Source of the DNA: Photobacterium sp. CCB-ST2H9
GTDB lineage: Bacteria; Pseudomonadota; Gammaproteobacteria; Enterobacterales; Vibrionaceae
Assembly (NCBI RefSeq): GCF_023151555.2
Contig: NZ_CP100425.1
Location: 434,001 to 498,000, forward strand
Direction: 5' to 3'
Length of the DNA: 64,000 nt
In this document: in pieces, positions 1 to 10,382 of the stretch
How positions within the stretch are numbered: the first letter of the stretch is position 1
How the letters are laid out: the number at the start of each line of letters is the position of its first letter
Program-made: the position numbers and the translations under genes
The notes under the pieces: generated by a model
Told to the model about the DNA's origin: nothing
What the model saw: the letters and a program-made list of their open reading frames with translations, nothing else
Databases searched by the model: none

Positions 1-1
1 G

Positions 2-1204
2 GATCAGTTACCAGCGGATGTCGCGCTGAGTGCCGGTGCGTGGCAGATGGACTGGTTGCTGGCGGCCGATCTGATTGTCACCAATCCTGGTGTGGCATTA
101 GCGACACCGCAATTGAAAACGGCTGCCGACGCAGGAATCCCGATTGTCGGCGATATCGAACTCTTTGCCTGGGCGGCGGATAAACCTGTCGTCGCCATTA
201 CCGGTTCAAACGGAAAAAGTACGGTCACCAGTCTGGTGGGTGAAATGGCAGCGGAAGCTGGCATGAAAGCTGGTGTCGGCGGCAATATCGGCCTGGCGGC
301 ACTCAATATGCTGGGGCAACAGAATGCGCTGTATGTTCTGGAACTGTCGAGCTTCCAGCTGGAAACGACAAGCTCGCTGGATCTGGTTGCGGCGGCCTAT
401 CTGAATCTGTCTGAAGATCATATGGACCGATACGACAGCTTTGCGGATTACGGTCTGGCAAAGCAGCGGATTTTCCGTCATGCCCGGCTGGCGATCAGCA
501 ACCGGGACGATGCAGCGACACAGCCCGCTGAATTTTCCGGTAAACAGACCAGCTTTGGTTTTGATGACCGGGATTACGGTCTGATCCAATATCAGCAGGA
601 AGAATACCTTGCCGTCAACGGTGAACCGGTTTTGCCGAGCCGGGAGCTGGCGCTGGTAGGCCGTCATAATGTTGCCAACAGTCTGGCTGCGCTGGCACTG
701 GCCGATGCGGCCGGCATTGATCGCGAAGCATCCTGCCGGGTACTGCGCCGGTATACCGGCCTGCCACATCGCTGTCAGCGCGTGGTGCAGGCGCATGGCG
801 TAGACTGGGTCAACGATTCTAAAGCAACGAATCTCGCCAGTACGCTGGCGGCGCTGAACGGACTTTCGATCCCGGGCCGTTTGCATCTGTTGGTTGGTGG
901 TGACAGCAAAGGCGCAGATTTTGCGCCGCTGAAAGCCATTCTTGAAACACTGAACGTGCAGCTGTACTGCTTCGGTCGTGACGGTCACCGGTTTGTTTCT
1001 CTGACTGCCAATCCGGTCGTGGTGGAAACGTTGGATCAGGCGATGGCAATGGCCGCGGCAGAGGCAACAGCCGGAGACATGGTTCTGTTGTCACCGGCTT
1101 GCGCCAGTCTGGACCAGTACCCGAACTTTATGGCTCGCGGGGATGCCTTTGCGGAACTGGCGCAGAGCCTGAAAGATCAGGTGCGGGGAGCGCACGTATG
1201 CTGA
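2..1204 (+). CDS. murD: UDP-N-acetylmuramoyl-L-alanine--D-glutamate ligase (5' truncated)
   Basis: Cytoplasmic Mur ligase that adds D-glutamate to UDP-MurNAc-L-Ala using ATP during peptidoglycan precursor synthesis. The reading frame is open from base 2 and has no start in the window. About 400 residues are present against roughly 438 for the family, so about 40 N-terminal residues lie upstream. The ATP-binding GSNGKST loop is encoded at about 203-223, and the Mur-ligase motifs HMDR and NDSKATN follow. The TGA stop overlaps the ftsW start as ATGCTGA, which suggests translational coupling. The neighbours are the standard dcw order. Confidence 0.96.
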   Translation, partial: DQLPADVALSAGAWQMDWLLAADLIVTNPGVALATPQLKTAADAGIPIVGDIELFAWAADKPVVAITGSNGKSTVTSLVGEMAAEAGMKAGVGGNIGLAALNMLGQQNALYVLELSSFQLETTSSLDLVAAAYLNLSEDHMDRYDSFADYGLAKQRIFRHARLAISNRDDAATQPAEFSGKQTSFGFDDRDYGLIQYQQEEYLAVNGEPVLPSRELALVGRHNVANSLAALALADAAGIDREASCRVLRRYTGLPHRCQRVVQAHGVDWVNDSKATNLASTLAALNGLSIPGRLHLLVGGDSKGADFAPLKAILETLNVQLYCFGRDGHRFVSLTANPVVVETLDQAMAMAAAEATAGDMVLLSPACASLDQYPNFMARGDAFAELAQSLKDQVRGAHVC

Positions 1205-2406
1205 AAGGGGTCAAAGAAGCCCTGTTCGAAATCAGCCAGTGGTTTAGCCGGCCGGCACCGCCATGTCAGTATGACCGGCAACTGGTGTGGATCAGCCTGT
1301 CTCTGATGGTGACCGGGCTGGTAGTGGTGAGCTCGGCTTCTGTCCCGGTCGCCACCCGACTGACTGACATTCCTTTCTATTTTGCTCTGCGCCATGCCTT
1401 CTTTCTGGTTTGCGCGTTGCTGATTGCAGCGCTGATGGTCCAGGTTCCGCTGGCGCGCTGGCGACAGCTCAGTGTTCCGATGTTGTTCGTCTCACTGGCG
1501 TTACTGGTGATCGTGCTGGTGCTGGGGCGCTCGGTTAACGGTGCGGTGCGCTGGATCCCGCTGGGGATTTTTAACTTGCAGCCAGCCGAAGTTGCCAAGC
1601 TGTCGCTTTTTGTCTTTCTGTCAGGATATCTGGTGCGCCAGTATCAGCAGGTCCGGCAGAGTTTTTACGGTTTTATCAAACCCCTGGCAGTTCTGGCGCT
1701 GATGGCGATTCTGCTGTTGCAACAGCCGGATCTGGGTTCTTTCGTGGTGATGTTTGTGACCACGGTTGGCATGCTGTTTATTGCCGGGGCCAGGTTGTGG
1801 CAGTTTCTTGCGATGCTGTCGATGGCTCTGGTCGGCATTGTGATGCTGATTGTTTTTGAGCCTTACCGGATGCGACGGGTGACAGCGTTCCTGGATCCCT
1901 GGGAAGATCCCTTCGGCAGTGGCTATCAGCTGACCCAGTCGCTGATGGCTTTTGGCCGGGGTGACTGGCTGGGGCAAGGGCTGGGAAATTCAATTCAGAA
2001 ACTTGAGTATCTGCCGGAAGCCCATACGGACTTCGTTTTTGCCGTTCTGGCTGAAGAGCTGGGGCTGGCGGGAGTGACTGTTGTATTACTGCTGATTTTT
2101 GCGCTGGTCTTCAAGGCACTGCTGATTGGCCGGAAAAGTTTGCAGTCCGGTCAGTTGTTCGGTGGCTTTCTGGCTTTCGGGATAGGCTTTTGGTTTGCCT
2201 TTCAGACGTTGGTTAATGTGGGAGCCGCGGCCGGCATGGTGCCGACCAAAGGTCTGACTTTGCCGCTGATCAGTTATGGTGGCTCCAGCTTATTCATAAT
2301 GTCGACTGCAGTGGCAATCTTACTGCGTATCGATCATGAGCAGCGCCATCAGGCACGCTTCGGCCATGCTCAATCAAGTGATGAAAATGACAATGACGAA
2401 AAATAA
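1198..2406 (+). CDS. ftsW: Septal peptidoglycan glycosyltransferase FtsW
   Basis: SEDS-family polytopic inner-membrane protein that polymerises lipid II at the division septum together with FtsI. The frame is open further upstream inside murD, but ATG at 1198 overlapping the murD stop gives a 402-residue protein that fits the family. About ten hydrophobic segments are visible. The conserved C-terminal stretch [19 protein letters not shown] is diagnostic of SEDS proteins. It lies between murD and murG as in other gammaproteobacteria. Confidence 0.95.
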   Translation: MLKGVKEALFEISQWFSRPAPPCQYDRQLVWISLSLMVTGLVVVSSASVPVATRLTDIPFYFALRHAFFLVCALLIAALMVQVPLARWRQLSVPMLFVSLALLVIVLVLGRSVNGAVRWIPLGIFNLQPAEVAKLSLFVFLSGYLVRQYQQVRQSFYGFIKPLAVLALMAILLLQQPDLGSFVVMFVTTVGMLFIAGARLWQFLAMLSMALVGIVMLIVFEPYRMRRVTAFLDPWEDPFGSGYQLTQSLMAFGRGDWLGQGLGNSIQKLEYLPEAHTDFVFAVLAEELGLAGVTVVLLLIFALVFKALLIGRKSLQSGQLFGGFLAFGIGFWFAFQTLVNVGAAAGMVPTKGLTLPLISYGGSSLFIMSTAVAILLRIDHEQRHQARFGHAQSSDENDNDEK

Positions 2407-3454
2407 ACGCCTGTTGATCATGGCAGGCGGAACAGGTGGCCACGTATTTCCGGCGCTGGCTGTTGCTCGCCAGCTCCAGCAGCAAGGCTGGGAAATTCGC
2501 TGGCTGGGCACCGCGGACCGGATGGAAGCCGAGCTGGTACCTAAGCATGGTATTGAGATTGATTTTATTCAGGTCAAAGGATTACGTGGTCAGGGACTGA
2601 AGAAGCTGCTGGCTGCACCGTTCCAGATTCTGGGCGCCATTGCGCAGGCCCGTCGTTATATCAAGGCCTGGCAGCCGGATGCTGTGCTGGGGATGGGCGG
2701 ATATGTCAGCGGACCGGGTGGCGTGGCTGCCTGGCTCAGCGGAATTCCGGTGATTTTGCATGAGCAGAATGCTGTGGCGGGTTTGACCAACCGCTGGCTT
2801 TCCCGAATTGCAGCCAGTGTATTGCAGGCGTTTCCGGGTGCGTTTCCGGGAAAAACGGTGGTCGGAAATCCGGTTCGCCGTGATGTAACCGAACTGGCCG
2901 GGCCTGAATTACGGCTGGCCGGACGGCAAGGTCCGACCCGTATTTTGGTGATGGGCGGAAGCCAGGGCGCGCGGATTCTTAACCAGACGCTGCCACAGGC
3001 TGCGGCAATTCTGGGCAAGGCCGTTGATATCTGGCATCAGGCCGGAAAAGGCAATCAGATGGCTACCGAACAGGCATATGCCGATGCTGGTGCGTCTCAG
3101 TACAAAGTGACTGAATTTATTGATGATGTGGCATCCGCGTACGACTGGGCTGATTTGGTGGTCTGTCGCTCCGGTGCTCTGACCGTTTCAGAACTGTCAG
3201 CAGCAGGTGTCGGTGCGATTTTCGTTCCTTTTATGCATAAGGACCGCCAGCAGGCTCTTAACGCCGACCATTTAGTCGCTTGCGGCGCCGCTTATATGAT
3301 TGAGCAGCCAGAACTGACGGCAGATAAACTGGCTCAGCTGATTGCCACATTGGACCGCCCTGCATTGCTGAATATGGCCGGGGCGGCGAGAAAAGCTGCA
3401 ATACTTGACGCAGATGTCCGGGTGGCAGATGTGATCAAGGCGCAGGCAAAGTAA
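2393..3454 (+). CDS. murG: Undecaprenyldiphospho-muramoylpentapeptide beta-N-acetylglucosaminyltransferase
   Basis: Peripheral membrane glycosyltransferase (GT28) that adds GlcNAc to lipid I to make lipid II. The N-terminal glycine-rich loop [10 protein letters not shown] lies about 12 residues into the protein. [11 protein letters not shown] and the UDP-GlcNAc-binding [11 protein letters not shown] also match the family. Start choice: ATG 2393 gives [13 protein letters not shown] and 353 aa, in line with homologues. In-frame ATGs at 2381 and 2387 are close alternatives, and the longer frame from 2336 overlaps ftsW too far. No strong Shine-Dalgarno is visible, so coupling to ftsW is likely. 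Confidence 0.94.
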   Translation: MTKNKRLLIMAGGTGGHVFPALAVARQLQQQGWEIRWLGTADRMEAELVPKHGIEIDFIQVKGLRGQGLKKLLAAPFQILGAIAQARRYIKAWQPDAVLGMGGYVSGPGGVAAWLSGIPVILHEQNAVAGLTNRWLSRIAASVLQAFPGAFPGKTVVGNPVRRDVTELAGPELRLAGRQGPTRILVMGGSQGARILNQTLPQAAAILGKAVDIWHQAGKGNQMATEQAYADAGASQYKVTEFIDDVASAYDWADLVVCRSGALTVSELSAAGVGAIFVPFMHKDRQQALNADHLVACGAAYMIEQPELTADKLAQLIATLDRPALLNMAGAARKAAILDADVRVADVIKAQAK

Positions 3455-3473
3455 CAGATAAGAGAACAGAGTG

Positions 3474-4931
3474 ATGAATAAACTGGATAACCAGCAAATA
3501 GCCAAAATCAGAACGATGGTGCCAGAAATGCGCCGGGTTGAGCGCATTCACTTTGTTGGAATAGGCGGTGCCGGTATGAGTGGTATCGCTGAGGTACTGC
3601 TGAACGAAGGTTATCGGATCAGCGGCTCAGATATCACGCCGAATTCTGTGACTGAACGTCTTTCAGAGCGCGGTGCAGAGCTGTTTTTCGGCCATGCCAG
3701 CAGTAACGTGGAAGGCGCCAGCGTCGTGGTCGTTTCGACGGCGATTGCTGCAGATAACCCGGAGCTGAAAGCCGCGCGTGCATTGCGTATTCCTGTGGTA
3801 CGCCGCGCTGAGATGCTGGCAGAGCTGATGCGTTATCGTCATGGTATTGCCATTGCCGGTACGCACGGAAAAACCACCACCACAGCACTGACAACTCAGA
3901 TTTACTCAGAGGCTGGCCTGGATCCAACGTTTGTGAACGGCGGTCTGGTGAAAAGTGCCGGAACCAATGCCCGTCTGGGATCCAGCCGTTATCTGATTGC
4001 TGAAGCGGATGAAAGTGATGCGTCGTTTATCCACCTGCAACCGATGGTGTCGGTGGTGACGAACATTGAAGCAGACCACATGGATACCTATGGTGGTGAC
4101 TTCGAAAACCTCAAACAGACCTTTATTGATTTTCTGCATAATCTGCCGTTCTACGGTCTGGCGGTGATGTGTATTGATGATCCGGTCGTGCGTGAACTGT
4201 TGCCGCGTGTCGGCCGCCAGGTGATCACTTACGGTTTTTCTGAAGATGCGGATGTACGTCTTGTTGATTACCGTCAGCAGGGGCAGCAGGGCCATTTTTC
4301 GATCCTGCGAAAAGGCAAGCCAGCTTTGTCGGTGACGCTGAATATCCCGGGTCGCCATAATGCTCTGAATGCGACCGCTGCTGTGGCTGTTGCGACGGAA
4401 GAAGGCGTAGAAGATGACGCGATTCTGCGTGCGCTGGCTGAGTTCGAAGGAACGGGTCGCCGATTTGACCACCTTGGCGAGTTTGAAACCGGAAAAGGGA
4501 AAGTCATGCTGGTGGATGACTACGGTCATCACCCGAGTGAAGTTGATGTGACAATCCAGGCGGCTCGTGCCGGTTGGCCGGACAAACGGCTGGTGATGAT
4601 CTTCCAGCCACACCGCTACAGCCGGACGCGTGATCTTTATGATGATTTTGCCAATGTGCTGGAGCAGGTGGATGTCCTGCTGATGCTGGATGTTTACAGT
4701 GCGGGTGAAGCTCCGATTCCGGGCGCTGATGGCCGCTCATTGTGCCGGACCATTCGTGGCCGGGGTAAGATCGATCCGATTTTTGTTCCGAATGCAGCCG
4801 CATTACCTGCCGCTCTGGCGAATGTTATGCAAGAGAATGACCTGGTCCTGACGCAAGGTGCTGGTGATGTTGGTAAAATTGCACGTCAACTGGCTGCACT
4901 AGGGTTGGATGAGAAAGAAATGAAGAAATAA
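3474..4931 (+). CDS. murC: UDP-N-acetylmuramate--L-alanine ligase
   Basis: Cytoplasmic ligase that adds the first amino acid, L-alanine, to UDP-MurNAc. The N-terminal Rossmann motif GIGGAGMSG lies near residue 30. The ATP loop GTHGKTTTT is near residue 128, followed by EADESDASF and the C-terminal DDYGHHP. ATG 3474 follows a purine-rich AGAGAACAGAG; the GTG directly before it at 3471 is an alternative. The protein is 485 aa, the usual family length. It is the last gene before the ftsQ gap. Confidence 0.95.
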   Translation: MNKLDNQQIAKIRTMVPEMRRVERIHFVGIGGAGMSGIAEVLLNEGYRISGSDITPNSVTERLSERGAELFFGHASSNVEGASVVVVSTAIAADNPELKAARALRIPVVRRAEMLAELMRYRHGIAIAGTHGKTTTTALTTQIYSEAGLDPTFVNGGLVKSAGTNARLGSSRYLIAEADESDASFIHLQPMVSVVTNIEADHMDTYGGDFENLKQTFIDFLHNLPFYGLAVMCIDDPVVRELLPRVGRQVITYGFSEDADVRLVDYRQQGQQGHFSILRKGKPALSVTLNIPGRHNALNATAAVAVATEEGVEDDAILRALAEFEGTGRRFDHLGEFETGKGKVMLVDDYGHHPSEVDVTIQAARAGWPDKRLVMIFQPHRYSRTRDLYDDFANVLEQVDVLLMLDVYSAGEAPIPGADGRSLCRTIRGRGKIDPIFVPNAAALPAALANVMQENDLVLTQGAGDVGKIARQLAALGLDEKEMKK

Positions 4932-5233
4932 TGTGCTCCAGAGCCAGCCTGTCGTTAAAATCTAGGATATTTTGTGTCACTTTCTTGCGCTTTTTCGCTA
5001 AGCTTGTGGAAAAAGGCTGAAAAATCCTGTCGATGAATATGCAATGATGTTTCACGGCAGGAAATTGCGGACAATAGTTGGAGAGCTTCGTGTTGGTCGG
5101 TATAATCGGCCAACTTTTTTGCTGTCCTCGCCTGGATCTGGTGAAATTTTATGACAGGTAAGTCTTCACTTCGCTTGTCTGGTGATCAAAATAACGGCAG
5201 ACTGATATGGTTCAGGAAATGAAGTGTTAAATC
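4932..5233 (+). other. murC-ftsQ intergenic region (302 bp), no ddlB
   Basis: In enterics ddlB occupies this position. Here I see no frame resembling a D-Ala-D-Ala ligase. The stretch contains a terminator-like hairpin with a promoter -10 in its loop (separate entry), followed by about 110 bp of untranslated leader before the ftsQ ATG. Confidence 0.6.
5078..5120 (+). promoter_or_regulatory. Candidate ftsQAZ promoter overlapping a terminator-like hairpin
   Basis: TTGGAG at 5078-5083, a 17-bp spacer and a perfect TATAAT at 5101-5106 form a sigma-70 candidate. The same bases form an 8-bp stem with one G-U pair, GTTGGTCG (5092-5099) with CGGCCAAC (5107-5114). The -10 lies in the 7-nt loop, and six T residues follow (5115-5120). 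The structure could end murC transcription, start ftsQ transcription, or both. Which one operates is inference. Confidence 0.55.
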
Positions 5234-6001
5234 ATGACTGAGGCAGCCTTAAAGCAGAATCATTGGGTTTCCGGCCCATGGTCCCAGTGGCGCGGCCTGA
5301 GCTTTCTGGCTTTGGTGATTGCCGGAATGATCTGGCTCTTTGTATCCGTGATGCACTGGATGACAGATGCCAACCGGATGCCGCTGTCGCAACTGATCAT
5401 TCAGGGCGATCTGGAACATCTGACAACGGAGCAGGTGAGACAGGGAATCCTGAAGATGGGGGCATTAAGCAGTTTTATGCTGCAGGATGTTGATGAAATT
5501 CAGTATACACTGGAATCGCTTCCCTGGGTTGCGCAGGCATCGGTCCGCAAACAATGGCCGGATACGGTAAAAGTTTATCTGGTCGAGCACCGACCTGCGG
5601 CGGTCTGGAACGACAAGTTTCTGGTCAATCAGCAGGGACTGGTGTTTGAGGCGCCTGCGTCGGACGTATCCGGTGAATCTCTGGTGACGCTGGAAGGTCC
5701 GGACGGTAGTAGCGAAGAAATGCTTAAAACGTGGCGCGAAATGCAACCTGAGTTGCAGCGTGGCGGATTGGAAATTGTTAGGCTGTCATTGAATCAACGG
5801 CGGTCCTGGCGAATCTGGCTCAGTAACGGCATTCGGCTGGAGCTGGGGCGGGAAGCGCGACTGGAACGAATCAAGCGCTTTTTATGGCTTTACCCCGAGC
5901 TGGAACAGCAGGGCAAAGCAATAGATTATGTCGATCTGCGTTACGATACGGGTGTCGCCGTAGGTTGGCAGCAGAATAATGAAGAAGTGGTTCAGGAATA
6001 G
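5234..6001 (+). CDS. ftsQ: Cell division protein FtsQ
   Basis: Bitopic inner-membrane protein of the divisome that links early and late proteins through FtsB and FtsL. A short cytoplasmic N-terminus is followed by one hydrophobic segment (about residues 24-41). A periplasmic POTRA domain comes next (LIIQGDLEHLTTEQVRQGIL) and then the FtsQ domain with PWVAQASVRKQWPDTVKV. It has 255 aa. ATG 5234 has a weak AGGAAATGAAG upstream. It is followed 11 bp later by ftsA, a conserved pairing. Confidence 0.93.
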   Translation: MTEAALKQNHWVSGPWSQWRGLSFLALVIAGMIWLFVSVMHWMTDANRMPLSQLIIQGDLEHLTTEQVRQGILKMGALSSFMLQDVDEIQYTLESLPWVAQASVRKQWPDTVKVYLVEHRPAAVWNDKFLVNQQGLVFEAPASDVSGESLVTLEGPDGSSEEMLKTWREMQPELQRGGLEIVRLSLNQRRSWRIWLSNGIRLELGREARLERIKRFLWLYPELEQQGKAIDYVDLRYDTGVAVGWQQNNEEVVQE

Positions 6002-6012
6002 AGCGTGCGCTA

Positions 6013-7269
6013 ATGACGAAGGCTATAGATAAAAAACTCATCGTTGGCCTTGATATCGGTACCTCCAAAGTTTGTGCTTTGGTGGGTGAGGCATTGCCGG
6101 ACGGCCTGGTGAATGTCATTGGTGTGGGCAGCAGCCCGTCTAAAGGCATGGATAAGGGTGGCGTCAACGATCTCGAATCTGTCGTCAAATCCGTGCAACG
6201 GGCGGTTGACCAGGCGGAACTTATGGCAGATTGTCAGATTGCCTCTGTATATCTGTCTCTGTCCGGGAAACATATTCGTTGCCAGACCGAAAAAGGTATG
6301 GTGCCGATTTCCGACAAAGAAGTGACTCAGGATGACGTGGATAACGTCATTCACACGGCAAAGTCGGTCAAAATCAGTGACGAGCACAGAACGTTGCACG
6401 TTATCCCGCAAGAATTTGCCATTGACTACCAGGAGGGGATTAAAAACCCGGTTGGTTTGTCTGGTGTGCGAATGGAAGCCAGCGTGCATCTGATCACTTG
6501 CCATAATGACATGGCAAGAAACATCGTGAAAGCGGTTGAACGCTGTGGCCTGAAAGTGGATCAGTTGATCTTTTCAGGGTTGGCTGCCAGCTATGCGGTG
6601 TTAACGGCGGATGAGCGTGAACTGGGTGTCTGTGTGGTCGATATCGGTGGCGGAACCATGGATATGGCTGTATGGACAGGCGGTGCACTCCGGCACGCGG
6701 AAGTGATTCCTTATGCAGGTAATGTGGTCACCAGCGACATTGCCTATGCCTTTGGCACCCCTCCGGGGGATGCTGAGGAAATCAAAGTGAAGTACGGCTG
6801 CGCACTGAGCGAGTTGGTCAGTAAAGACGCCAAAGTCGACGTTCCTAGTGTGGGCGGACGACCGTCGCGCAGCTTGCAAAGCCAGACACTCGCGGAAGTG
6901 ATTGAACCGCGTTACAGCGAATTGCTGGGTCTGGTGAATCAAAAGTTGGTGGAAATACAAGAACAACTGCGTAATACGGGTGTCAAACACCAGCTGGCAG
7001 CTGGCATCGTGTTAACCGGCGGAGCCTCACAAATGGAAGGGCTGGTCGAATGTGCTGAGCGGGTATTCCGCAATCAGGTACGTTTGGGCCGACCGCTGGC
7101 ATTAAGTGGCTTAACGGACTATGTCCAGGCCCCGCATTACGCAACGGCAGTAGGCTTACTGCATTACGGAAAGGACAGTCAGACATTTGAAGATAGTGAG
7201 TTGGAGCCCAAGCGTTCAGTGGCAGGCTTGTTCACTAAAATTAGTGGTTGGCTACGAAAAGAATTTTAA
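6013..7269 (+). CDS. ftsA: Cell division protein FtsA
   Basis: Actin-like ATPase that tethers FtsZ to the membrane. The phosphate-1 motif GLDIGTSKVCALVG is near residue 12, and the phosphate-2 region VVDIGGGTMDMAV and the adenosine motif GIVLTGGASQMEG follow. The C-terminal segment GLFTKISGWLRKEF is the expected amphipathic membrane-targeting helix. At 418 aa it is family length. It lies directly between ftsQ and ftsZ. Confidence 0.96.
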   Translation: MTKAIDKKLIVGLDIGTSKVCALVGEALPDGLVNVIGVGSSPSKGMDKGGVNDLESVVKSVQRAVDQAELMADCQIASVYLSLSGKHIRCQTEKGMVPISDKEVTQDDVDNVIHTAKSVKISDEHRTLHVIPQEFAIDYQEGIKNPVGLSGVRMEASVHLITCHNDMARNIVKAVERCGLKVDQLIFSGLAASYAVLTADERELGVCVVDIGGGTMDMAVWTGGALRHAEVIPYAGNVVTSDIAYAFGTPPGDAEEIKVKYGCALSELVSKDAKVDVPSVGGRPSRSLQSQTLAEVIEPRYSELLGLVNQKLVEIQEQLRNTGVKHQLAAGIVLTGGASQMEGLVECAERVFRNQVRLGRPLALSGLTDYVQAPHYATAVGLLHYGKDSQTFEDSELEPKRSVAGLFTKISGWLRKEF

Positions 7270-7302
7270 ACCTGATGCGAACAGGAAAAACGGAGAGAAC
7301 AC

Positions 7303-8487
7303 ATGTTTGAACCGATGATGGAATTGTCTGATGAAGCGGTAATTAAAGTCATTGGCGTTGGCGGTGGCGGTGGTAACGCTGTTGATCACATGGTCCGTGA
7401 GTCGATTGAAGGCGTACACTTCATCAGTGTGAATACTGATGCTCAGGCGCTGCGTAAAAGCAACGTTGGCACAGTGATCCAGATTGGCGGTGACATCACG
7501 AAAGGTTTGGGTGCAGGTGCTAACCCTCAGGTTGGCCGTGACTCAGCGCTGGAAGATCGTGAAGCGATTCGTGAAGCACTGGACGGTTCAGATATGGTCT
7601 TTATCGCGGCTGGCATGGGCGGTGGTACCGGAACCGGTGCTGCACCGATTATTGCTGAAGTTGCGAAAGAGCTGGGTATTCTGACCGTTGCTGTGGTGAC
7701 CAAGCCTTTTAGTTTCGAAGGTAAAAAACGCATGGCGTTTGCAGAGCAGGGTATTGAGGAGCTGTCTAAGCACGTCGATTCTCTGATCACGATTCCGAAT
7801 GAAAAACTGCTGAAAGTGCTGGGTCGTGGCATCACATTGCTGGACGCCTTTGCAAAAGCCAATGATGTACTGAAGAACGCGGTACAGGGCATTGCAGAGC
7901 TGATCACCCGTCCGGGCATGATCAACGTCGACTTTGCGGACGTACGTACCGTGATGTCTGAGATGGGTCATGCCATGATGGGCAGCGGTGTTGCGACCGG
8001 TGAAGACCGTGCGGAAGAAGCTGCTGAAATGGCGATTTCCAGCCCGCTGCTGGAAGATATCGATCTGGCTGGTGCTCGTGGTGTTCTGGTCAACATTACC
8101 GCAGGTCTGGATATGCGTCTGGATGAGTTCGAAACTGTCGGTAATACAGTGAAAGCATTCGCTTCTGATAATGCGACTGTGGTGATTGGTACTTCACTGG
8201 ATCCGGACATGAGCGATGAGCTGCGTGTCACAGTTGTTGCGACCGGTATTGGCAAAGAAACGAAGCCTGATATTACGTTGGTTACGAACACGGCTAAACC
8301 TGCAGTGCAGGAAAAGCCAGTGGTTCAGCAAGAGCCGCAGGAAGAAACGATCAAGCCTCAGACCGTGCAACCAGCGGCAGAGAAAAATGTCCAGTCAGGT
8401 GCGGCAGCAACAGCGGCAAAGCCGAAGCAGCAAGCCGACCATGACTACCTGGATATCCCTGCGTTTTTACGCAAGCAGGCAGACTAA
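7303..8487 (+). CDS. ftsZ: Cell division GTPase FtsZ
   Basis: Tubulin-like GTPase that forms the division ring. The GTP-binding signature GGGTGTG lies near residue 105, and the T7-loop region NVDFADV is intact. A variable Pro/Gln-rich linker of about 60 residues follows. The C-terminal peptide [14 protein letters not shown] is the binding site for FtsA, ZipA and, in related bacteria, ZapD; a zapD homologue is also in this window at 14286. It has 394 aa, with a GGAGAG ribosome binding site before ATG 7303. Confidence 0.97.
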   Translation: MFEPMMELSDEAVIKVIGVGGGGGNAVDHMVRESIEGVHFISVNTDAQALRKSNVGTVIQIGGDITKGLGAGANPQVGRDSALEDREAIREALDGSDMVFIAAGMGGGTGTGAAPIIAEVAKELGILTVAVVTKPFSFEGKKRMAFAEQGIEELSKHVDSLITIPNEKLLKVLGRGITLLDAFAKANDVLKNAVQGIAELITRPGMINVDFADVRTVMSEMGHAMMGSGVATGEDRAEEAAEMAISSPLLEDIDLAGARGVLVNITAGLDMRLDEFETVGNTVKAFASDNATVVIGTSLDPDMSDELRVTVVATGIGKETKPDITLVTNTAKPAVQEKPVVQQEPQEETIKPQTVQPAAEKNVQSGAAATAAKPKQQADHDYLDIPAFLRKQAD

Positions 8488-8527
8488 TTTTAAAAAGTTT
8501 GGGTTAGATCACAATTGATGGTAAGAT

Positions 8528-8575
8528 GACCGCCTGGCCGCATTAAAGTTTGCACCATGGCGGTCGATATATAAT
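8528..8575 (+). promoter_or_regulatory. ftsZ-lpxC hairpin and candidate lpxC promoter
   Basis: GACCGCC (8528-8534) is the exact reverse complement of GGCGGTC (8559-8565), forming a stem around a 24-nt loop in which TGG and CCA can extend the pairing. There is no T-run, so it is not a normal terminator. TATAAT at 8570-8575 directly follows it; the best upstream -35 (TTTGCA at 8549) has a short 15-bp spacer. A promoter for lpxC here is plausible but weakly supported. Confidence 0.4.
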
Positions 8576-8602
8576 CATCAGTCAGTTGAGACGAGTAAGC
8601 AG

Positions 8603-9520
8603 ATGATCAGACAACGTACACTAAAAAGCATCGTGAAAACGATTGGGGTGGGTCTTCACTCTGGTCGTAAAGTGACGCTTATTCTGCGCCCGGCCGCAGC
8701 AAATACTGGTGTTATCTATCGTCGTACGGATCTGAATCCGCCGGTGGATTTTCCGGCAAATGCTGATTCTGTGCGAGATACAATGTTGTGCACCGCGCTG
8801 GTGAACGATCAGGGCGTACGCATCTCAACTGTTGAGCACCTGAATGCCGCGCTGGCTGGTATGGGCATTGATAATGTGATTGTGGAAGTGGATGCACCGG
8901 AAATTCCGATTATGGACGGTAGCGCCAGCCCATTCATTTATCTGCTGCAATCTGCCGGGATTGAGACACTGAATGCGCCGAAGCGTTTTCTGCGTCTGAA
9001 AAAAACTGTTCGTGTTGAAGATGGCGACAAGTGGGCAGAGCTGAGACCTTACAATGGTTTCCGTCTGGACTTCGCGATTGAATTTAATCATCCGGCGATC
9101 GATGCAGATCAGCAACGTCTGGTTCTGGACTTTTCCAGTCAGTCGTTTGTGAAAGATATCAGCCGCGCCCGAACTTTTGGTTTCATGCGTGATATCGAAT
9201 ATCTGCAGTCACAGAATCTGTGCCTGGGTGGTAGCTTCGATAACGCCATTGTTCTTGATGACTACCGCATCCTGAATGATGAAGGTCTGCGTTTTGACAA
9301 TGAGCTGGTGACACATAAAGTACTGGACGCCATTGGTGATCTGTACATGTGCGGTCACAATATCATTGGTGAAATGGTCGCTTATAAGTCCGGCCATGCC
9401 CTGAACAATAAACTGCTCCGTGCTGTTTTGGCAGACCAGGAAGCTTATGAGTGGTCGACCTTCCAGGATGAAGCGGACGTGCCTGTTACTTTTGCTCAAC
9501 CGGGTATGGTACTGGCCTAA
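8603..9520 (+). CDS. lpxC: UDP-3-O-acyl-N-acetylglucosamine deacetylase
   Basis: Zinc amidase for the committed step of lipid A synthesis, in the cytoplasm. Zinc ligands are seen in VEHLNAAL (His about residue 79) and [10 protein letters not shown] (His about 238 and Asp four residues later). [12 protein letters not shown] near the N-terminus is typical. At 305 aa the length is normal. It follows ftsZ, as in enterics. Confidence 0.97.
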   Translation: MIRQRTLKSIVKTIGVGLHSGRKVTLILRPAAANTGVIYRRTDLNPPVDFPANADSVRDTMLCTALVNDQGVRISTVEHLNAALAGMGIDNVIVEVDAPEIPIMDGSASPFIYLLQSAGIETLNAPKRFLRLKKTVRVEDGDKWAELRPYNGFRLDFAIEFNHPAIDADQQRLVLDFSSQSFVKDISRARTFGFMRDIEYLQSQNLCLGGSFDNAIVLDDYRILNDEGLRFDNELVTHKVLDAIGDLYMCGHNIIGEMVAYKSGHALNNKLLRAVLADQEAYEWSTFQDEADVPVTFAQPGMVLA

Positions 9521-9926
9521 GCTCTTTTTCTTCTGCTCGCGACCGGCCCTGCAAGGACATCACTTGCAACAAATTGGTCGGTCCTGCGGGTAGATCATCT
9601 CCCATCCTTTTTGATACTGCCCTCCATTGACACTTAGTCTTTTCAATCTCTCATTGAACACCTCAAAGAACATCAGCATCTGATCCGTAAAGATAATCCC
9701 TTGATTTTCAACGATCTGATAGTCACTTTCTTCAACTATCATTGATAAGTGCATGAAAAAATAAGCTTTTACTGGATGGGAAGCGCAGCCATTGTTCTGA
9801 AAAGCTGTTGACGGCGTGATGGCGCCAGACGCAATCCTCTGAAATCAGTCAGGGATAAATAGGCTTCTGTAGTTTGATATCACATCGCTCAACGAGCGTT
9901 TGAGAGATGTGAAGAAACCGAGCAGA
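9521..9926. other. lpxC-dciA intergenic region (406 bp)
   Basis: The first 100 bp contain imperfect inverted repeats (GCAAG/CTTGC and GACCG/CGGTC around 9541-9583) but no clear terminator T-run on the plus strand. A minus-strand 64-codon frame (9560-9754) is listed separately. Nothing else is recognised. Confidence 0.5.
9560..9754 (-). CDS. Small hypothetical protein (doubtful)
   Basis: A 64-codon minus-strand frame encoding an acidic-to-mixed, soluble-looking peptide containing FFEVFNERLKRLSVNGG. The frame stays open upstream of its ATG for at least 30 codons without an obvious start, so it may be the tail of a decayed gene. No Shine-Dalgarno precedes ATG 9754. It has no recognised family, and its 3' end runs into the lpxC 3' flank. 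It could equally be a chance frame. Confidence 0.2.
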   Translation of the reverse strand: MHLSMIVEESDYQIVENQGIIFTDQMLMFFEVFNERLKRLSVNGGQYQKGWEMIYPQDRPICCK

Positions 9927-10382
9927 TTATTTATTTTTGTTTGCCAGTGCAGCCAGTCGTTCCAGGCGGGCTTTGATCTTTGCCGGGGCATCCTGAGCAG
10001 TTTCCATGAGTGACTGGGCGGCACGTTCGGAAATGGGTTTGCGTTTCAGAACTGGCGTTTTATCGGCTTGGATCGGTTCTGCAGCCAGTGAAGGATTGAT
10101 ACTGATTTGAATATCCTGCAATTTGGGCAAGGTGTGCTCACGCAGCCGGTTGATGAGTTGATTGCGCTCATAATTCAATCGCATCGACCAAGCGGCAGAT
10201 GCAACCTCGATCACCAATATGCCCTGACGATAGTTACTGACACGGCATGCCTGGGCGCAGCTGAGATATTGCTGTACCTGGCTGTTGAGTTTGTGAAGTG
10301 CCATCGCTCGTTGCTGGATATTGCCCAGGGCACTGTCATCATCGAGCAAACTGGCTGTCGTCTGGGGACGGTGATCTCTCAT
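9927..10382 (-). CDS. dciA: DciA-type replicative helicase loader (DUF721)
   Basis: DciA family proteins deliver the replicative helicase DnaB to DNA in bacteria that lack phage-derived DnaC or DnaI; the family was studied in Vibrio cholerae. The 151-residue product has the DUF721 core: QVQQYLS, then VEVAS-like ILVIEVASAAWSMRLNYERNQLI and a LP-x-LQDIQI segment. A basic, lysine-rich C-terminus follows. It is convergent with lpxC and divergent from secA, the usual Vibrionaceae location. Identification is by family pattern. Confidence 0.85.
   Translation of the reverse strand: MRDHRPQTTASLLDDDSALGNIQQRAMALHKLNSQVQQYLSCAQACRVSNYRQGILVIEVASAAWSMRLNYERNQLINRLREHTLPKLQDIQISINPSLAAEPIQADKTPVLKRKPISERAAQSLMETAQDAPAKIKARLERLAALANKNK

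Noticed and set aside
206..988. Long minus-strand open frame inside murD (260 codons)
   Set aside because: Antisense shadow of a clear murD; no ribosome binding site or recognisable domain.
3906..4613. Minus-strand 235-codon frame inside murC
   Set aside because: Antisense shadow of murC with no family resemblance.
9776..9876. Minus-strand frame with a transposase-like ring (LRLAPSRRQQLFRTMAALPI)
   Set aside because: Only about 34 codons, bounded by stops, and no inverted repeats or transposase motifs around it.
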